Position numbers and translations under genes: made by a program. This document shows positions 1-8,742 of a stretch of DNA of 19,414 bases, in pieces; position 1 is the stretch's first letter, and every line of letters begins with the position of its first letter. The stretch is from NCBI GenBank assembly GCA_964492925.1, contig CAZBMF010000045.1:1-19414 (forward strand), read 5' to 3'. The stretch comes from VMCP01 sp964492925. GTDB taxonomy: Bacteria > Bacteroidota > Bacteroidia > NS11-12g > UBA955. The notes below the pieces were generated by a model, which was not told the origin of the DNA, searched no databases, and saw only the letters and a list, made by a program, of their open reading frames with translations.

Positions 1-31
1 CGCGTGCATTTAGGACTCTCGAATGAGGGTG

Positions 32-62
32 CAAAAGTAGTAAAAAAAATCGACATTCCAAA
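32..62 (-). promoter_or_regulatory. Leftward Bacteroidota-type promoter for a gene beyond the left edge
   Basis: Read on the minus strand, TTTG (62-59) is followed after exactly 19 bases by TACTTTTG (39-32). This matches the Bacteroidota primary-sigma consensus TTG-N17-23-TAnnTTTG. Transcription would start near position 25 and leave the window leftward; an ATG on the minus strand at 9-7 could be the first codon of the gene served, but too little is visible to call it. The match is sequence-based; activity is inferred. Confidence 0.55.
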
Positions 63-83
63 GAATGACTGATAAATTTCATA

Positions 84-2402
84 CTAATTTTGCCAAATTG
101 TACTGCTGTAAGTAATTTTCTTCTTGTTTGCTAATTCTACTGTAATCGTAAACACTTCACCATCTTTGATTTCCGCTCTCTGCTTTTCACTCAATTCAGG
201 CGAAATAACAATGGTGGAAAATGATACCATTGGCGCTTGCTCTAATTTGGTCTTTACTGCAATTTGGCCCATCGATTTTGATACAATACTCACTTTTGCT
301 TTTCTCAAATCTCCAGCCATCGAAAATGACCATTTGTCAAACAAAAATAGCTTAGGACAATATCCTGCCGGAGGCCATGAAATAAAATGGCTCAAATAAA
401 ATGCAGAATCAATAATTTTATCGTCGGGCGTGGTAATCCATGTAACTGTATTGTTTTCACTTGCCCCAATTCCAAATTTTTTACTGTTTGGAGCTAGTAC
501 AAATTGTCTGTTGTATAATTCATCACTCTTTTTGTCACTCATAAGCACCGTAAGTGAAATGGCAGGGTTGGGGTCTTTTATCATTTGTCCGAACATAGCC
601 GCTTCACCAGCTCCGGTAGAATAACAAGTATGGGTTTCAGGACCAGGTTCTCTGCTAAAAACACCAATAGGGGCAAACATCACAGATGCCTGTTGGCATT
701 TTTCTGTTCTGTTTTTATCCAATACCAACAAATCTCTTACTCCCGCATTTTGACGGAAATAATTGATTCTCGTTTCTAATTTTTTTAGTGTAGAATCCGG
801 AATTTCACCGTAATCACAACGTTTCGAAAATCCATTCCATCCAGTTTCTGCAATCAATACACCTTTGTCCGTTTTTCTGTTGGCAATTTTAGTCCCCGTG
901 TAGCGAATCTCAAAGTCTAATTTAGATAGTGCCAAATTTATAGAAGCGATTTTTTTATTTTGAGGGAATTCATCTTTCAATTTTCTTAAATGTCCCCAAC
1001 AAATGTCAATTTGTTTGTACCTAAAAAAACTATCTAATGCCTGCAATAACAAGCCTTCTTTGAATTTTTTGAGTTCCAATTTTGTTGGAAAGTCTTTAAT
1101 AATGGAATCATTCGTGGCTAACAATCCTTTCCATTCTGCGGGAAAAATGTTTTGAGATTTCCATTTCAAAAACGTATTCAAACGGTAATTCTTGAAGTTT
1201 CTATTCTTGCTATACAATTTACCGGCGTGATTCATAAGCGCCAATACCAATCGTTTACTCACAAAATCTGGAGGGTTGTTCAAAATACGCTCTAACAACT
1301 TTTCATCAATTGGTCCGGTTTTATAATACATTGGATACCAGTTGTAAAAGTAAAAAATAATGGATTTTTCTGTATTTCTAGAAAGAAAGTACGACAAACA
1401 TTTGCCTGAAAACTCTAAACTGTCCGAAATTAAATAATCATCGTACTTTGTTTTTACACCTCTTTCTACCAATTCTTTTTTTGAATGATAAAATTCATCG
1501 TGAATTTTTTGTACCTCCGTGAAATCCTTTTTTTCGCACAAATAGCCAATTTTATTCAGGTAAAACTGATTTTGTGTTACCAATAAAAATGAATCAGACG
1601 GCAAATAATAAAGTCCTCTTTTTGCCCAATTGTTCACTTCCGAGTTTAATCCAAAGTCGTTTTTTAATTGCTTGATTTTTAAATGAATCAAATATTTTTC
1701 ATTTTTCAACAATGATTGGTTTTGAGGGAAAATATCAAGTCCCATCTCCGTGTATCGCAACGAACTATCCATTTGAGATCGCTTGTTGTAATAACTTGCA
1801 AGAATTTCAAACGCTTGAACAATGTATGTATTGGGATGAACTTTATCTTCGGATGCATCATAATTCCACAATGCAACTTTCTGCATGATTTTGAGGGCTT
1901 CTTGTTCGTTTTTATTGTACCAATGCCCAATTCCCATCATGCCATAAGCAATTGTATCTCCTGTTAAATCATAGCTATTTTTATAAAATGTTATTGCTTT
2001 AACATATTTTTTTTGATTGAACAATTCAGTTGCTTCTATATTATTTTGCTTTGCAATTTTGTCAAAAAGCACCGCATATTTCTCTGTAAATTCTTTTTCT
2101 TTATCCTTGGTTTTGGCTTTAATGGCAGACTTGATGCTCTCTTTGGCCCAATTTTTTTCTCCATCTTTTTGAGGGACAATGGCTGCGAGTTCAAATTCAG
2201 CCTTAGCCTTGATATAATACAGCTCAATTACTGATTTGTCTTTTTTTATCCCTTTTTCACAAATTGAAACACATTTTTCATATTTCTTGAGCGTAAAGAA
2301 TTTTTCGGCTTTTAAAACACTCATTGGTTGAGCATTTAAAAAGATGTTAAACATTAAAAATAAGCCCAATAGGGAAGCGCTCTTTGTAAATTTTCTGAAC
2401 AT
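84..2402 (-). CDS. Secreted TPR-repeat protein with CAP/SCP-like C-terminal domain
   Basis: A 772-residue protein of unknown specific role. The first 25 residues form a signal peptide ending in N-A-Q, so it is exported to the periplasm or beyond. I chose the ATG at 2402 over one eight codons upstream because it gives a compact signal peptide. Residues about 25-240 contain several degenerate TPR-like helix pairs, for example the stretches beginning AEKFFTLKKY and ATELFNQKKY. The region around 555-680 resembles the CAP/SCP/PR-1 fold: an N-terminal helix with N-x-x-R (INYFRQNAGVRDLLVLD), a His in THTC (about H591), a Glu in GAGEAA (about E600), and a late VLAPNSKKFGIGAS strand. CAP domains are secreted and often of unknown activity. 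The gene lies 82 bases downstream of the T9SS cargo gene on the same strand. The TPR assignment is fairly safe; the CAP assignment is a motif-level reading. Confidence 0.72.
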   Translation of the reverse strand: MFRKFTKSASLLGLFLMFNIFLNAQPMSVLKAEKFFTLKKYEKCVSICEKGIKKDKSVIELYYIKAKAEFELAAIVPQKDGEKNWAKESIKSAIKAKTKDKEKEFTEKYAVLFDKIAKQNNIEATELFNQKKYVKAITFYKNSYDLTGDTIAYGMMGIGHWYNKNEQEALKIMQKVALWNYDASEDKVHPNTYIVQAFEILASYYNKRSQMDSSLRYTEMGLDIFPQNQSLLKNEKYLIHLKIKQLKNDFGLNSEVNNWAKRGLYYLPSDSFLLVTQNQFYLNKIGYLCEKKDFTEVQKIHDEFYHSKKELVERGVKTKYDDYLISDSLEFSGKCLSYFLSRNTEKSIIFYFYNWYPMYYKTGPIDEKLLERILNNPPDFVSKRLVLALMNHAGKLYSKNRNFKNYRLNTFLKWKSQNIFPAEWKGLLATNDSIIKDFPTKLELKKFKEGLLLQALDSFFRYKQIDICWGHLRKLKDEFPQNKKIASINLALSKLDFEIRYTGTKIANRKTDKGVLIAETGWNGFSKRCDYGEIPDSTLKKLETRINYFRQNAGVRDLLVLDKNRTEKCQQASVMFAPIGVFSREPGPETHTCYSTGAGEAAMFGQMIKDPNPAISLTVLMSDKKSDELYNRQFVLAPNSKKFGIGASENNTVTWITTPDDKIIDSAFYLSHFISWPPAGYCPKLFLFDKWSFSMAGDLRKAKVSIVSKSMGQIAVKTKLEQAPMVSFSTIVISPELSEKQRAEIKDGEVFTITVELANKKKITYSSTIWQN
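2167..2178 (+). repeat. Dispersed 12-mer TTTTGAGGGACA, copy 1
   Basis: Exact copy inside the TPR/CAP gene, where the opposite strand encodes I-V-P-Q. One of five exact copies in the window. Near-copies in the same gene are at 1720-1731 (11 of 12) and 958-969 (10 of 12). Confidence 0.6.
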
Positions 2403-2484
2403 GATAAAGGTAAAACGAATATACAATACAAATTAATGTATTCGAAGGTACTAAATGGTGAATTGTGAAAAATGCGTGTAAAAG

Positions 2485-3522
2485 TTAACGCATCAACTGG
2501 AAATTCTGCTGAATGATTTTTCGGTAATTGTCGTTGCCCACCAATTCCAATATACAAACATAAACCCCGTCTAGTGCAGGACTTCCCATATAGAAACCAT
2601 CCCAGCCTCCATTTAAATCTGTAGTTTCAAACATTTTCTCGCCCCAACGGTTGTAAATTCTCATATCCATCCTTTTGAAACCTTCCAAATATGGTTTGAA
2701 AATATCGTTTGGAGCAGCATCATTTGGGGTAAATGCATTTGGTAAATAAACTACTGGCGGACAGCTATCAATTAGGTTTACATCATCGGTAGCGGAACAA
2801 CCATCGGCGCTAGTAACGGTTACTTTATAATTTCCAGCCATATTGGCTGTGATACTCGCCGTGGTTTCTAATGTTGGAATCCACTTGTAGGTGTATCCCG
2901 CAACAAATCCTGCATCTAACGTCAATGCAATGTTCCTACAAACAAATTGATCTCCACCCAATGAAACAGTAGGAATTAATCCTTGTTTTACAACAACAGT
3001 TTTCGTGCTATTTCCACACAAATTGGAAATACTCACTTTGTAAGTTCCTGGCTTTGTTACGTAAAGTGTTGAAAAAGTATCGTTTGGCTGAATTGTAACG
3101 TCAGGACTTGACCAAACAAAACGATTCAATGTTATTTTATTTCCAGCATCGAGGGTGATGCTTATTTTATTGCTACACACCATTGTGTCACGCATAGGAA
3201 TATTTGAAAAAGTACCATCAACTATCAATACATAGACGTATCCTGTATCCTTTGAGCCGTTGTTAAATGTACTAATGCAAGTAGTTTTATAAAAACCTGG
3301 ATTTGGGTAACTAATATTTTGCGGATTTCTTTGGGTGGAGGTGGCTGGATTTCCTCCTTCAAAGGTCCATATCCAAGAAACACTTGGAATAGATCCCCCA
3401 GTATTTATTTCAGAATAGTTTACGGAACTGCCTTTGCACAATACCAAATTGGGCGTTTGAGCTTTTAAATGACCAAATACAAAGAGCAATATGGTGATCA
3501 AAAAGTAGTGCTTGATTTTCAT
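2485..3522 (-). CDS. T9SS type B sorted surface protein with PKD domain (CHU_C C-terminus)
   Basis: A 345-residue secreted protein. Residues 1-22 are a signal peptide ending in KAQ. Residues about 24-103 look like a PKD/immunoglobulin-like domain (WIWTFEGGNPATST, then a YPNPGFYKTTC strand), followed by further beta-sandwich-like segments up to about 255. Residues 261-345 are a gliding motility-associated C-terminal domain (CHU_C, the type B sorting signal of the type IX secretion system): PNAFTPND, the I-Y-N-R-W-G core, and GGWDG are all present. The protein should therefore cross the outer membrane by T9SS and be released or attached at the surface. At 345 residues it is small for this cargo class, which often exceeds 1000. 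The ligand is not predictable. A TATATTTG -7-like element lies just upstream (3547-3540, minus strand). Confidence 0.88.
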   Translation of the reverse strand: MKIKHYFLITILLFVFGHLKAQTPNLVLCKGSSVNYSEINTGGSIPSVSWIWTFEGGNPATSTQRNPQNISYPNPGFYKTTCISTFNNGSKDTGYVYVLIVDGTFSNIPMRDTMVCSNKISITLDAGNKITLNRFVWSSPDVTIQPNDTFSTLYVTKPGTYKVSISNLCGNSTKTVVVKQGLIPTVSLGGDQFVCRNIALTLDAGFVAGYTYKWIPTLETTASITANMAGNYKVTVTSADGCSATDDVNLIDSCPPVVYLPNAFTPNDAAPNDIFKPYLEGFKRMDMRIYNRWGEKMFETTDLNGGWDGFYMGSPALDGVYVCILELVGNDNYRKIIQQNFQLMR

Positions 3523-3539
3523 TCCGATTTAATTTGTTG

Positions 3540-3547
3540 CAAATATA
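3540..3547 (-). promoter_or_regulatory. TAnnTTTG -7 element upstream of the T9SS type B cargo gene
   Basis: The minus strand reads TATATTTG here, 18 bases before the ATG at 3522. This fits the Bacteroidota -7 consensus. No TTG was found at the expected 17-23 base distance upstream, so it is only half a promoter. Confidence 0.35.
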
Positions 3548-3616
3548 CAAAAAAAAAGACGGATTCTTTGGGGTTAAAGTTGCCTATAAATCCAATATGT
3601 TGATAGCAAATCTGGG

Positions 3617-4801
3617 CTAAAAATTTTCATCACGAAATTGTTCAAAACTGTGTTTAAATTCTTGGGTGCACTGAATGTGTGGCAATTGAAATTTAGCCGT
3701 TTCAATGTTTTGCGAGATGCCTTTATAGTCAAATCGATATGTGTGTCCTAAATTCGTGATTATTTCAAAATTAGAGGCTTGAACATTTACAGTTTTTATC
3801 TTTTCAGGGGTGATGGTTTTGATCATTGGATATAAATCAAAGGCAAATAAACTTTGTTTATCGTTGCTAATGATTAAACAGGTAGTATTTTCAATTTCTT
3901 TCAAAATATATCCGTTTTTTTCAATCACTGACCAATCCTCGCGCGCAATTTTATTTCGATATTTTATCCAAACCACCCAGCTTTTAAATTCGTTAGCTTT
4001 TGTATTCCTTCCAATGAGCGAACTTTTTACGCTACCATCATCAAATGCCTCTAATTCTTTGTATTCGTTCGCGAATTCAGGATCCTGTTGTAAAATTAAA
4101 CTTTGCGGATATAATGTGAGCCAAGTTTTAAGTGTTGTTTGGTAACATTCAATTTCATTTAGCTTTTCGCCTTTTAACTTTCCGGCAATACAAGTTCCAT
4201 TAACTTGACGCCACCAACTTTTGGTTTCTGGATCTTCAAACATTGCATTGAAATGATCCATCCCTACAAGTCTAAAATCTGTTGATTTTCCTTGAATTTT
4301 AGGATTGTAAATTCTTCCCGTTCTGCACACTGAACAATAGGTGACCAATATTTCTTGACCAGAAAGTTTATCCTTCACTTGATGATGGTGTGCAAGAATG
4401 TTGATAGGATAGGCCTTCGCTTCATTTCCAATCACTACGCCAATTATCAGCCTGTTTGAATCAATCAAATTCCCTTTTTTGTTTGCAAAATTTTGTTGGT
4501 TCATCATTTTGAACATTGTATCCGCACTCATGGGGAAATTGGTTACGTAGGCACTAAATACCAATAAAATGATCAATGTTATGGTCGTTTTTTTCAATGT
4601 TTTCCACGCATTTGAAATGGATAACAGCATCATTGCACTGAAGGCAATTCTAAAAAACCAACGGTATGAATGTAAAAAATAGGCAAGATCGATGCTGTTA
4701 ATTTTTTGACTCCCTGGCATGGGCATGATAAAATACACTCTTAACCATTCGAAAATGATGGATGTTATTGCAATGACAATGAAGAGATTTTTGTTTTTCA
4801 T
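3617..4801 (-). CDS. Membrane-anchored DUF3179 domain protein
   Basis: A 394-residue protein with three predicted membrane segments at about residues 4-26, 40-63 and 72-90, then a large soluble domain. That domain matches the DUF3179 family: GVVIGNEAKAYPINILAHH, then a V-T-Y-C-S-V-C-R-T-G-R motif holding C156 and C159, and the SWWRQ-x-GTCIAGKL block near residue 195-210. DUF3179 proteins are uncharacterised; the paired Cys and conserved Trp/His residues suggest metal or cofactor binding, but this is not established. The gene lies 54 bases downstream of dinB on the same strand, in a gap with no recognisable promoter, so the two may be co-transcribed without being functionally related. Family assignment is confident; function is unknown. 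Confidence 0.85.
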   Translation of the reverse strand: MKNKNLFIVIAITSIIFEWLRVYFIMPMPGSQKINSIDLAYFLHSYRWFFRIAFSAMMLLSISNAWKTLKKTTITLIILLVFSAYVTNFPMSADTMFKMMNQQNFANKKGNLIDSNRLIIGVVIGNEAKAYPINILAHHHQVKDKLSGQEILVTYCSVCRTGRIYNPKIQGKSTDFRLVGMDHFNAMFEDPETKSWWRQVNGTCIAGKLKGEKLNEIECYQTTLKTWLTLYPQSLILQQDPEFANEYKELEAFDDGSVKSSLIGRNTKANEFKSWVVWIKYRNKIAREDWSVIEKNGYILKEIENTTCLIISNDKQSLFAFDLYPMIKTITPEKIKTVNVQASNFEIITNLGHTYRFDYKGISQNIETAKFQLPHIQCTQEFKHSFEQFRDENF

Positions 4802-4855
4802 GGTGTTAATTTTCGAATCTAATCCTTTTTTTTTGTATTTCTTTGATTGTTTTTT

Positions 4856-6073
4856 TTATTGTCGTCTGTTAGCCAATAATATAGGAGCGGAGCCATCGAA
4901 AGGATTGCTACCCCTACCAATGCTTTTTGCCCCCATGCCGTTGGCGCGTTTTACGGCGTGTTCCCCGAAACGATTCCGAATTTCATCCATGGCTTGGTAT
5001 AAATTGACCAACTCTTCTGTTTCTTCAAATAGATTGATTTGGAATCCTCCACTCACCAAATCACTAAATCGTACCCCTACAAGCCGAATTAACATCCTTC
5101 GTTGATACAATTTGTCAAATAAATCCAAAGTTTTCTTAATGAGAATATGGTCGGCACTGGTATAGGGTATTTTTGCTTGCATACTGTGAGTGTTGAAGTC
5201 GCTGTAACGCACTTTAACGGTTACACACGCACACAATTTGTTGCCTTTTCGAAGTTGATACGCCAAATTTTCAGCCATTGCACTCATCAAATTTTTTAAC
5301 ATAATCACATCAATGGTGTCTTTCTCAAATGTCCTCTCAGTGCTGATGCTTTTCCTTTCGTGGAAAGGAATGATAGGCCTTTCGTCTATGCCTCTCGCTT
5401 TTTGCCAGAGTTCTACCCCCGTTTTTTGTAGCGTTTTGTACATGAGCTCTCTTGGAATTTCTTGCAAGGTTTTGATGTACTGAATCCCTAAATTTCTTAA
5501 AGTTTTGTAAGTCTCATTTCCAACCCCTGGAATTTTTTTGACCGACAATGGGGCCAAAAAAGGCACTTCAGTGCCATGTTCTACAAAGGCTTGACCTTCA
5601 GGTTTTGCCGTTCCTGTAGCAATTTTACTCACCGTTTTATTTGCCGATAACCCAAAACTGATGGGTAAACCCGTTTCTTTGAGAATCTTCTTTTTCAATT
5701 CCTTAGACAAACTTAAACAACCAAAGAATTTATCCATCCCCGTTAAATCAATGTAAAATTCATCAATGCTGCTCTTTTCGTACAACGGAACACTGTCGGC
5801 AATTACTTCTGTAACCATGTGCGAATAGTCGCTGTACAATTGAGAATCACCGCGAATTACAATGGCGTCGGGACAAAGAATCCTGGCTTGTTTCATAGGC
5901 ATTGCGCTATGAACACCGTATTTTCTTGCTTCGTAGCTGCAACTCGCTACAACACCTCGGTCGCTTTGTCCTCCTATAATCAATGGCTTCCCTACAAATG
6001 AAGAATTTTGCAACCGCTCTACGCTCACAAAAAATGAGTCTAAATCCATGTGTGTGATAAATTTCTTTTCCAT
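4856..6073 (-). CDS. dinB: DNA polymerase IV (Y-family translesion polymerase)
   Basis: A 405-residue Y-family DNA polymerase that copies past damaged template bases with low fidelity. Catalytic acidic residues are visible: D10 in MDLDSFF, and D104-E105 in SSIDEFYID. F15 sits at the position of the steric gate that excludes ribonucleotides. The fingers motif YEARKYGV is at 47-54, a helix-hairpin-helix (KKIPGVG) at 179-185, and the little-finger domain begins near SISTERTFEKD (242-252). A beta-clamp-binding motif Q-I-N-L-F lies at 345-349. It is followed by about 56 more residues including DEIRNRFGEHAVKRAN, so the protein is longer than E. coli DinB (351), where the clamp motif is C-terminal. 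No LexA-like box was recognised upstream. The domain set is complete and the gene appears intact. Confidence 0.95.
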   Translation of the reverse strand: MEKKFITHMDLDSFFVSVERLQNSSFVGKPLIIGGQSDRGVVASCSYEARKYGVHSAMPMKQARILCPDAIVIRGDSQLYSDYSHMVTEVIADSVPLYEKSSIDEFYIDLTGMDKFFGCLSLSKELKKKILKETGLPISFGLSANKTVSKIATGTAKPEGQAFVEHGTEVPFLAPLSVKKIPGVGNETYKTLRNLGIQYIKTLQEIPRELMYKTLQKTGVELWQKARGIDERPIIPFHERKSISTERTFEKDTIDVIMLKNLMSAMAENLAYQLRKGNKLCACVTVKVRYSDFNTHSMQAKIPYTSADHILIKKTLDLFDKLYQRRMLIRLVGVRFSDLVSGGFQINLFEETEELVNLYQAMDEIRNRFGEHAVKRANGMGAKSIGRGSNPFDGSAPILLANRRQ

Positions 6074-6163
6074 TTGTTAAAAATATTGACAAAATTTTGA
6101 TCGTAAATTAGTCAATTTAATTGATGAAAGCAAGCGGAAACATGATGGCATCAACCGAAAATT

Positions 6164-6175
6164 TGTCCCTCAAAA
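6164..6175 (-). repeat. Dispersed 12-mer TTTTGAGGGACA, copy 2 (intergenic)
   Basis: Exact copy read on the minus strand, in the 230-base divergent gap between dinB and the sigma-factor operon. It is the only one of the five outside coding sequence, so no codon constraint explains it. Confidence 0.6.
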
Positions 6176-6303
6176 AATAAATAAACCCCGAATGTTCATA
6201 AACAATACATAGTATTTCAATAACTGAAGTTGTAATGATTCAAACAAATCAAAAAAAATACCTTTAATTGAACTTTTTTGCCAATCAACGCAAATAATAA
6301 GAT

Positions 6304-7563
6304 ATGTTTAAAAGAAATAATGTCCTTTTTTTAATGGTTTTTACAGCATTCAATGTTTATGCTCAAACAGCCGAAGAGATTTATAGCCGTGTAACGGTTG
6401 TTAAATCCAATGAATATTATCAAGAACAAGCCAAAATTTGGAAGAAAATGGCGGATGTAAATCCCAAAAATGCCAATGCTTGGTTTAATTATTATAAAGC
6501 CAAGCGAAACATACAAACCCTAAAAGCTACAGATAATGTTCATGCCGAAAATAGATTCCAAGAACTCAACAATATCGTATCGCAAGTCAATAAAAATTGT
6601 CCAAATTCGTTTGAAGCACATTACCTCAATTGGAAAAATTCAAATTCCAATCCCGCATATTTTCAAGAACTACAGAAAGCTTTTGATTTGGATTCTAATC
6701 GAACCGATTACTTCCCAGATTTTGTGATTTATCATGAAATAATGGGGAATTACCCCCAAAAGAATTATTTCCTTAAGAAATGGGCACAATCTAAAGTGGT
6801 TTCACCAGGGTTACTGAATTATGCATACAATATGCTCATTGGACTAGATTCTAACTCCATCATTTTAACAGGCGGCGACAATGACACATATTACCCTTGG
6901 CTCATTCAAGAAGCCTTCGGGATTCGCAAAGATGTGAAAGTGATCAATATACACCTGGCTTTTAAACAAAATGTATTGGATAGGTATGCCCAAGAAATAG
7001 GCATGGATTTTATCAATCTCAACAACATGAATTTCAAAACTTTTCAATTTCATCTATTTGAAAATTTGAAAAAAATTAAAATTGCCGGTATGAATTCTCA
7101 GCACAATGGATTTAGCATCGATTTTAAATCCAATAGCATCAAAATCCCGCAGAATCCAGAACTTTACGACAAATCAAAATTCAAAATGGGAGGGATATAT
7201 TTGGCAACCACCTGTCAACTCGATTCAATGGAAGCAAACGATTATTTTAAATTGAATTTGGTGGGATTGGCCTCTGAATTTAGTCTTTATCCTTCTGGGG
7301 TGAAAGCTCTCAATAACCTCATACAAAATTATGACCAACGATTTAGACTAGATGATTTAACGCAAACGTTTAGCCATGATTTATCACAGTCAATTGTGGA
7401 TCAAGTGAATGGGAATTATTTACCAATATTGTTTCAATTATATGAACATTTTGATAAAATAGACGTATCAAAAGCATTGAAAATTAAGAAATTGGCTTTT
7501 TCAATTGCAAAGAAATGCAATCAAGTTAAAATTGTTGAAGCCTATTTGGGAAGTGAAAATTAA
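6304..7563 (+). CDS. Secreted protein with DUF2723-like GGDND signature; first gene of the ECF/photolyase operon
   Basis: A 419-residue protein of unknown function. Residues 1-21 are a signal peptide ending in VYAQ, so it is exported. Residues about 25-120 look like degenerate TPR helices (KMADVNPKNANAWFNYYKA). Around residue 187 the sequence ILTGGDNDTYYPWLIQEA, followed by FGIRKDVKVINI, closely resembles the soluble signature of the large multi-pass DUF2723 membrane proteins of Bacteroidota (GGDNDTFPLWY-type, then GIRTDVRVVN). The many DUF2723 membrane segments are absent here, so this is a stand-alone relative of that soluble part. Only 8 bases separate it from the sigma-factor gene, which suggests co-expression and perhaps a sensory or effector role. 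The DUF2723 link is recalled from the family pattern, not computed. Confidence 0.6.
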   Translation: MFKRNNVLFLMVFTAFNVYAQTAEEIYSRVTVVKSNEYYQEQAKIWKKMADVNPKNANAWFNYYKAKRNIQTLKATDNVHAENRFQELNNIVSQVNKNCPNSFEAHYLNWKNSNSNPAYFQELQKAFDLDSNRTDYFPDFVIYHEIMGNYPQKNYFLKKWAQSKVVSPGLLNYAYNMLIGLDSNSIILTGGDNDTYYPWLIQEAFGIRKDVKVINIHLAFKQNVLDRYAQEIGMDFINLNNMNFKTFQFHLFENLKKIKIAGMNSQHNGFSIDFKSNSIKIPQNPELYDKSKFKMGGIYLATTCQLDSMEANDYFKLNLVGLASEFSLYPSGVKALNNLIQNYDQRFRLDDLTQTFSHDLSQSIVDQVNGNYLPILFQLYEHFDKIDVSKALKIKKLAFSIAKKCNQVKIVEAYLGSEN

Positions 7564-7571
7564 CATTCCAA

Positions 7572-8141
7572 ATGTCTGATTTCATCTCCGATAAAGTGAT
7601 TATGTCCGAAATTGCCAATGGTTCAGAATTGGCATTTCGGATTGTATATCAAAGATTTGGGAGTAAATTGTTCCATTATTTCCTGAAAATGACCCAGCAA
7701 AACCAATTTCAAAGTGAAGATTTACTCCAGGAACTGTTCATCCAAATTCATGCTCAAGCGTCTAAATACAACCCTGATTATCAACTTTCTACATTTATTT
7801 ATGCCATTGCAAACAACTTGGTGAAAAATTCAAATAGGAAAGAAGCCAATAGAAACAAAATATTGATGGAAATAAGCACCAATCCATCAATTGAAACCAA
7901 TCAACATCTTCAATTTGAACAAAAGCATTTAGCCAATACCATTTACCAGTATGCAGAAAATATTGATCCCGAAGGTGCAACGTTGTTATATTTAAAATAT
8001 AATGAGGAATTTCAATTATCGGAAATTGCCGTTATAATGAATCTGCCCTTGGGTACCGTGAAATCTAAATTACACTACCTAACCAAGAAATTATCAGAAA
8101 AATTTAATGTGAACTACCATGGAAACCAAACAAAAAATTGA
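7572..8141 (+). CDS. ECF-type RNA polymerase sigma factor
   Basis: A 189-residue sigma-70 family factor with only regions 2 and 4, as in the extracytoplasmic function group. Region 2 spans about residues 17-85: AFRIVYQRFGSKLFHYF, the acidic DLLQELFIQIH core-binding/-10 recognition helix, then STFIYAIANNLVKN. Region 4 spans about 120-172 and ends in a clear helix-turn-helix, SEIAVIMNLPLGTVKSKLHYL, which would bind the -35 element. The ATG at 7572 gives the normal family length. The 3' end overlaps the next gene by 23 bases, implying translational coupling with its putative anti-sigma partner. Its targets are not known; the tightly linked genes downstream and its own operon are natural candidates. 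Confidence 0.92.
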   Translation: MSDFISDKVIMSEIANGSELAFRIVYQRFGSKLFHYFLKMTQQNQFQSEDLLQELFIQIHAQASKYNPDYQLSTFIYAIANNLVKNSNRKEANRNKILMEISTNPSIETNQHLQFEQKHLANTIYQYAENIDPEGATLLYLKYNEEFQLSEIAVIMNLPLGTVKSKLHYLTKKLSEKFNVNYHGNQTKN

Positions 8142-8712
8142 TTCGTTTTTGAAACAAAGCCTATCAGATATAGACAATTTTCAGACCATTGTCCCCCAAA
8201 ATATAGAAAATAAAATCTTTCAGAAATTCCGCGATTCAAACAAAAATCAACAAGTTCCTCAACGGTCTTTTCAATTCTTGCAACGCATTGCGGTAATGTT
8301 GGTTTTGTTTTTAGGAGGGACATTAACCGGTTGGTGGCTCAGAAATCCTCACAATTCTGCAAGTAAACCTGTTTTGGTGAAGCAAAACAAATCAATAAAT
8401 CCAACAGTGCCTGAAAATCATACCTTGGCAGATCAAATTCAGTCTCAGCCGTTGAAAACGGTAACCCCTGTTAAAAGTCAAGTGAAAGTCTATGTCAAAA
8501 TGATCAAGCAAAGCGCTAAATTGAGTAAAATAAAAGGTGAAAATAACCCAAATCAACCGTTTGTAAATCAATATGATTTGCCATCAATTACTGAATTGAC
8601 TGATCTAGGGTATGGAAAATTGAGATTTCCTTCAGAAAGTATTGAATTTGCAAAAGCAGAAAATCAAAGAAATCAGGGAACTATTCAAACTTTCAAGTTT
8701 GTTTCTTTGTGA
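8119..8712 (+). CDS. Single-TM protein, putative anti-sigma factor
   Basis: A 197-residue protein with a cytoplasmic N-terminal part (1-50, charged and helical), one membrane helix at about 54-74 (IAVMLVLFLGGTLTGWW) and a Lys/Gln-rich C-terminal part that would be periplasmic. It overlaps the ECF sigma gene by 23 bases. This position, size and topology are those of Bacteroidota anti-sigma factors, whose N-terminal segment holds the sigma factor at the membrane. No zinc-binding H-x3-C-x2-C motif of the ZAS class is present, and I do not recognise a named family, so the role rests on context. If correct, a signal sensed outside the membrane would release the sigma factor to transcribe this operon. 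Confidence 0.6.
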   Translation: METKQKIDSFLKQSLSDIDNFQTIVPQNIENKIFQKFRDSNKNQQVPQRSFQFLQRIAVMLVLFLGGTLTGWWLRNPHNSASKPVLVKQNKSINPTVPENHTLADQIQSQPLKTVTPVKSQVKVYVKMIKQSAKLSKIKGENNPNQPFVNQYDLPSITELTDLGYGKLRFPSESIEFAKAENQRNQGTIQTFKFVSL

Positions 8713-8742
8713 ACTTTTTAAGTCTCAAATTGTTTTCTAATC

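Noticed and set aside
3810..4145. 111-codon plus-strand open frame opposite DUF3179
   Set aside because: Entirely antisense to a gene with clear family motifs; hydrophobic and serine-rich content is what the reverse of that gene would give.
4719..5105. 128-codon plus-strand open frame opposite the dinB 3' end and DUF3179 5' end
   Set aside because: It is antisense to two well-supported genes, has no recognisable domain, and its composition is that of a reverse-frame shadow.
6074..6303. LexA-type SOS box or structured RNA in the dinB/sigma-operon gap
   Set aside because: No palindromic LexA-like site or strong hairpin was found; only a 6-bp TTGATG/CATCAA pair (6121/6149) and the dispersed 12-mer.
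8119..8712. Zinc-binding anti-sigma (ZAS/ChrR-type) assignment
   Set aside because: No H-x3-C-x2-C motif or cupin-like domain; the anti-sigma call rests only on overlap, size and one membrane helix.
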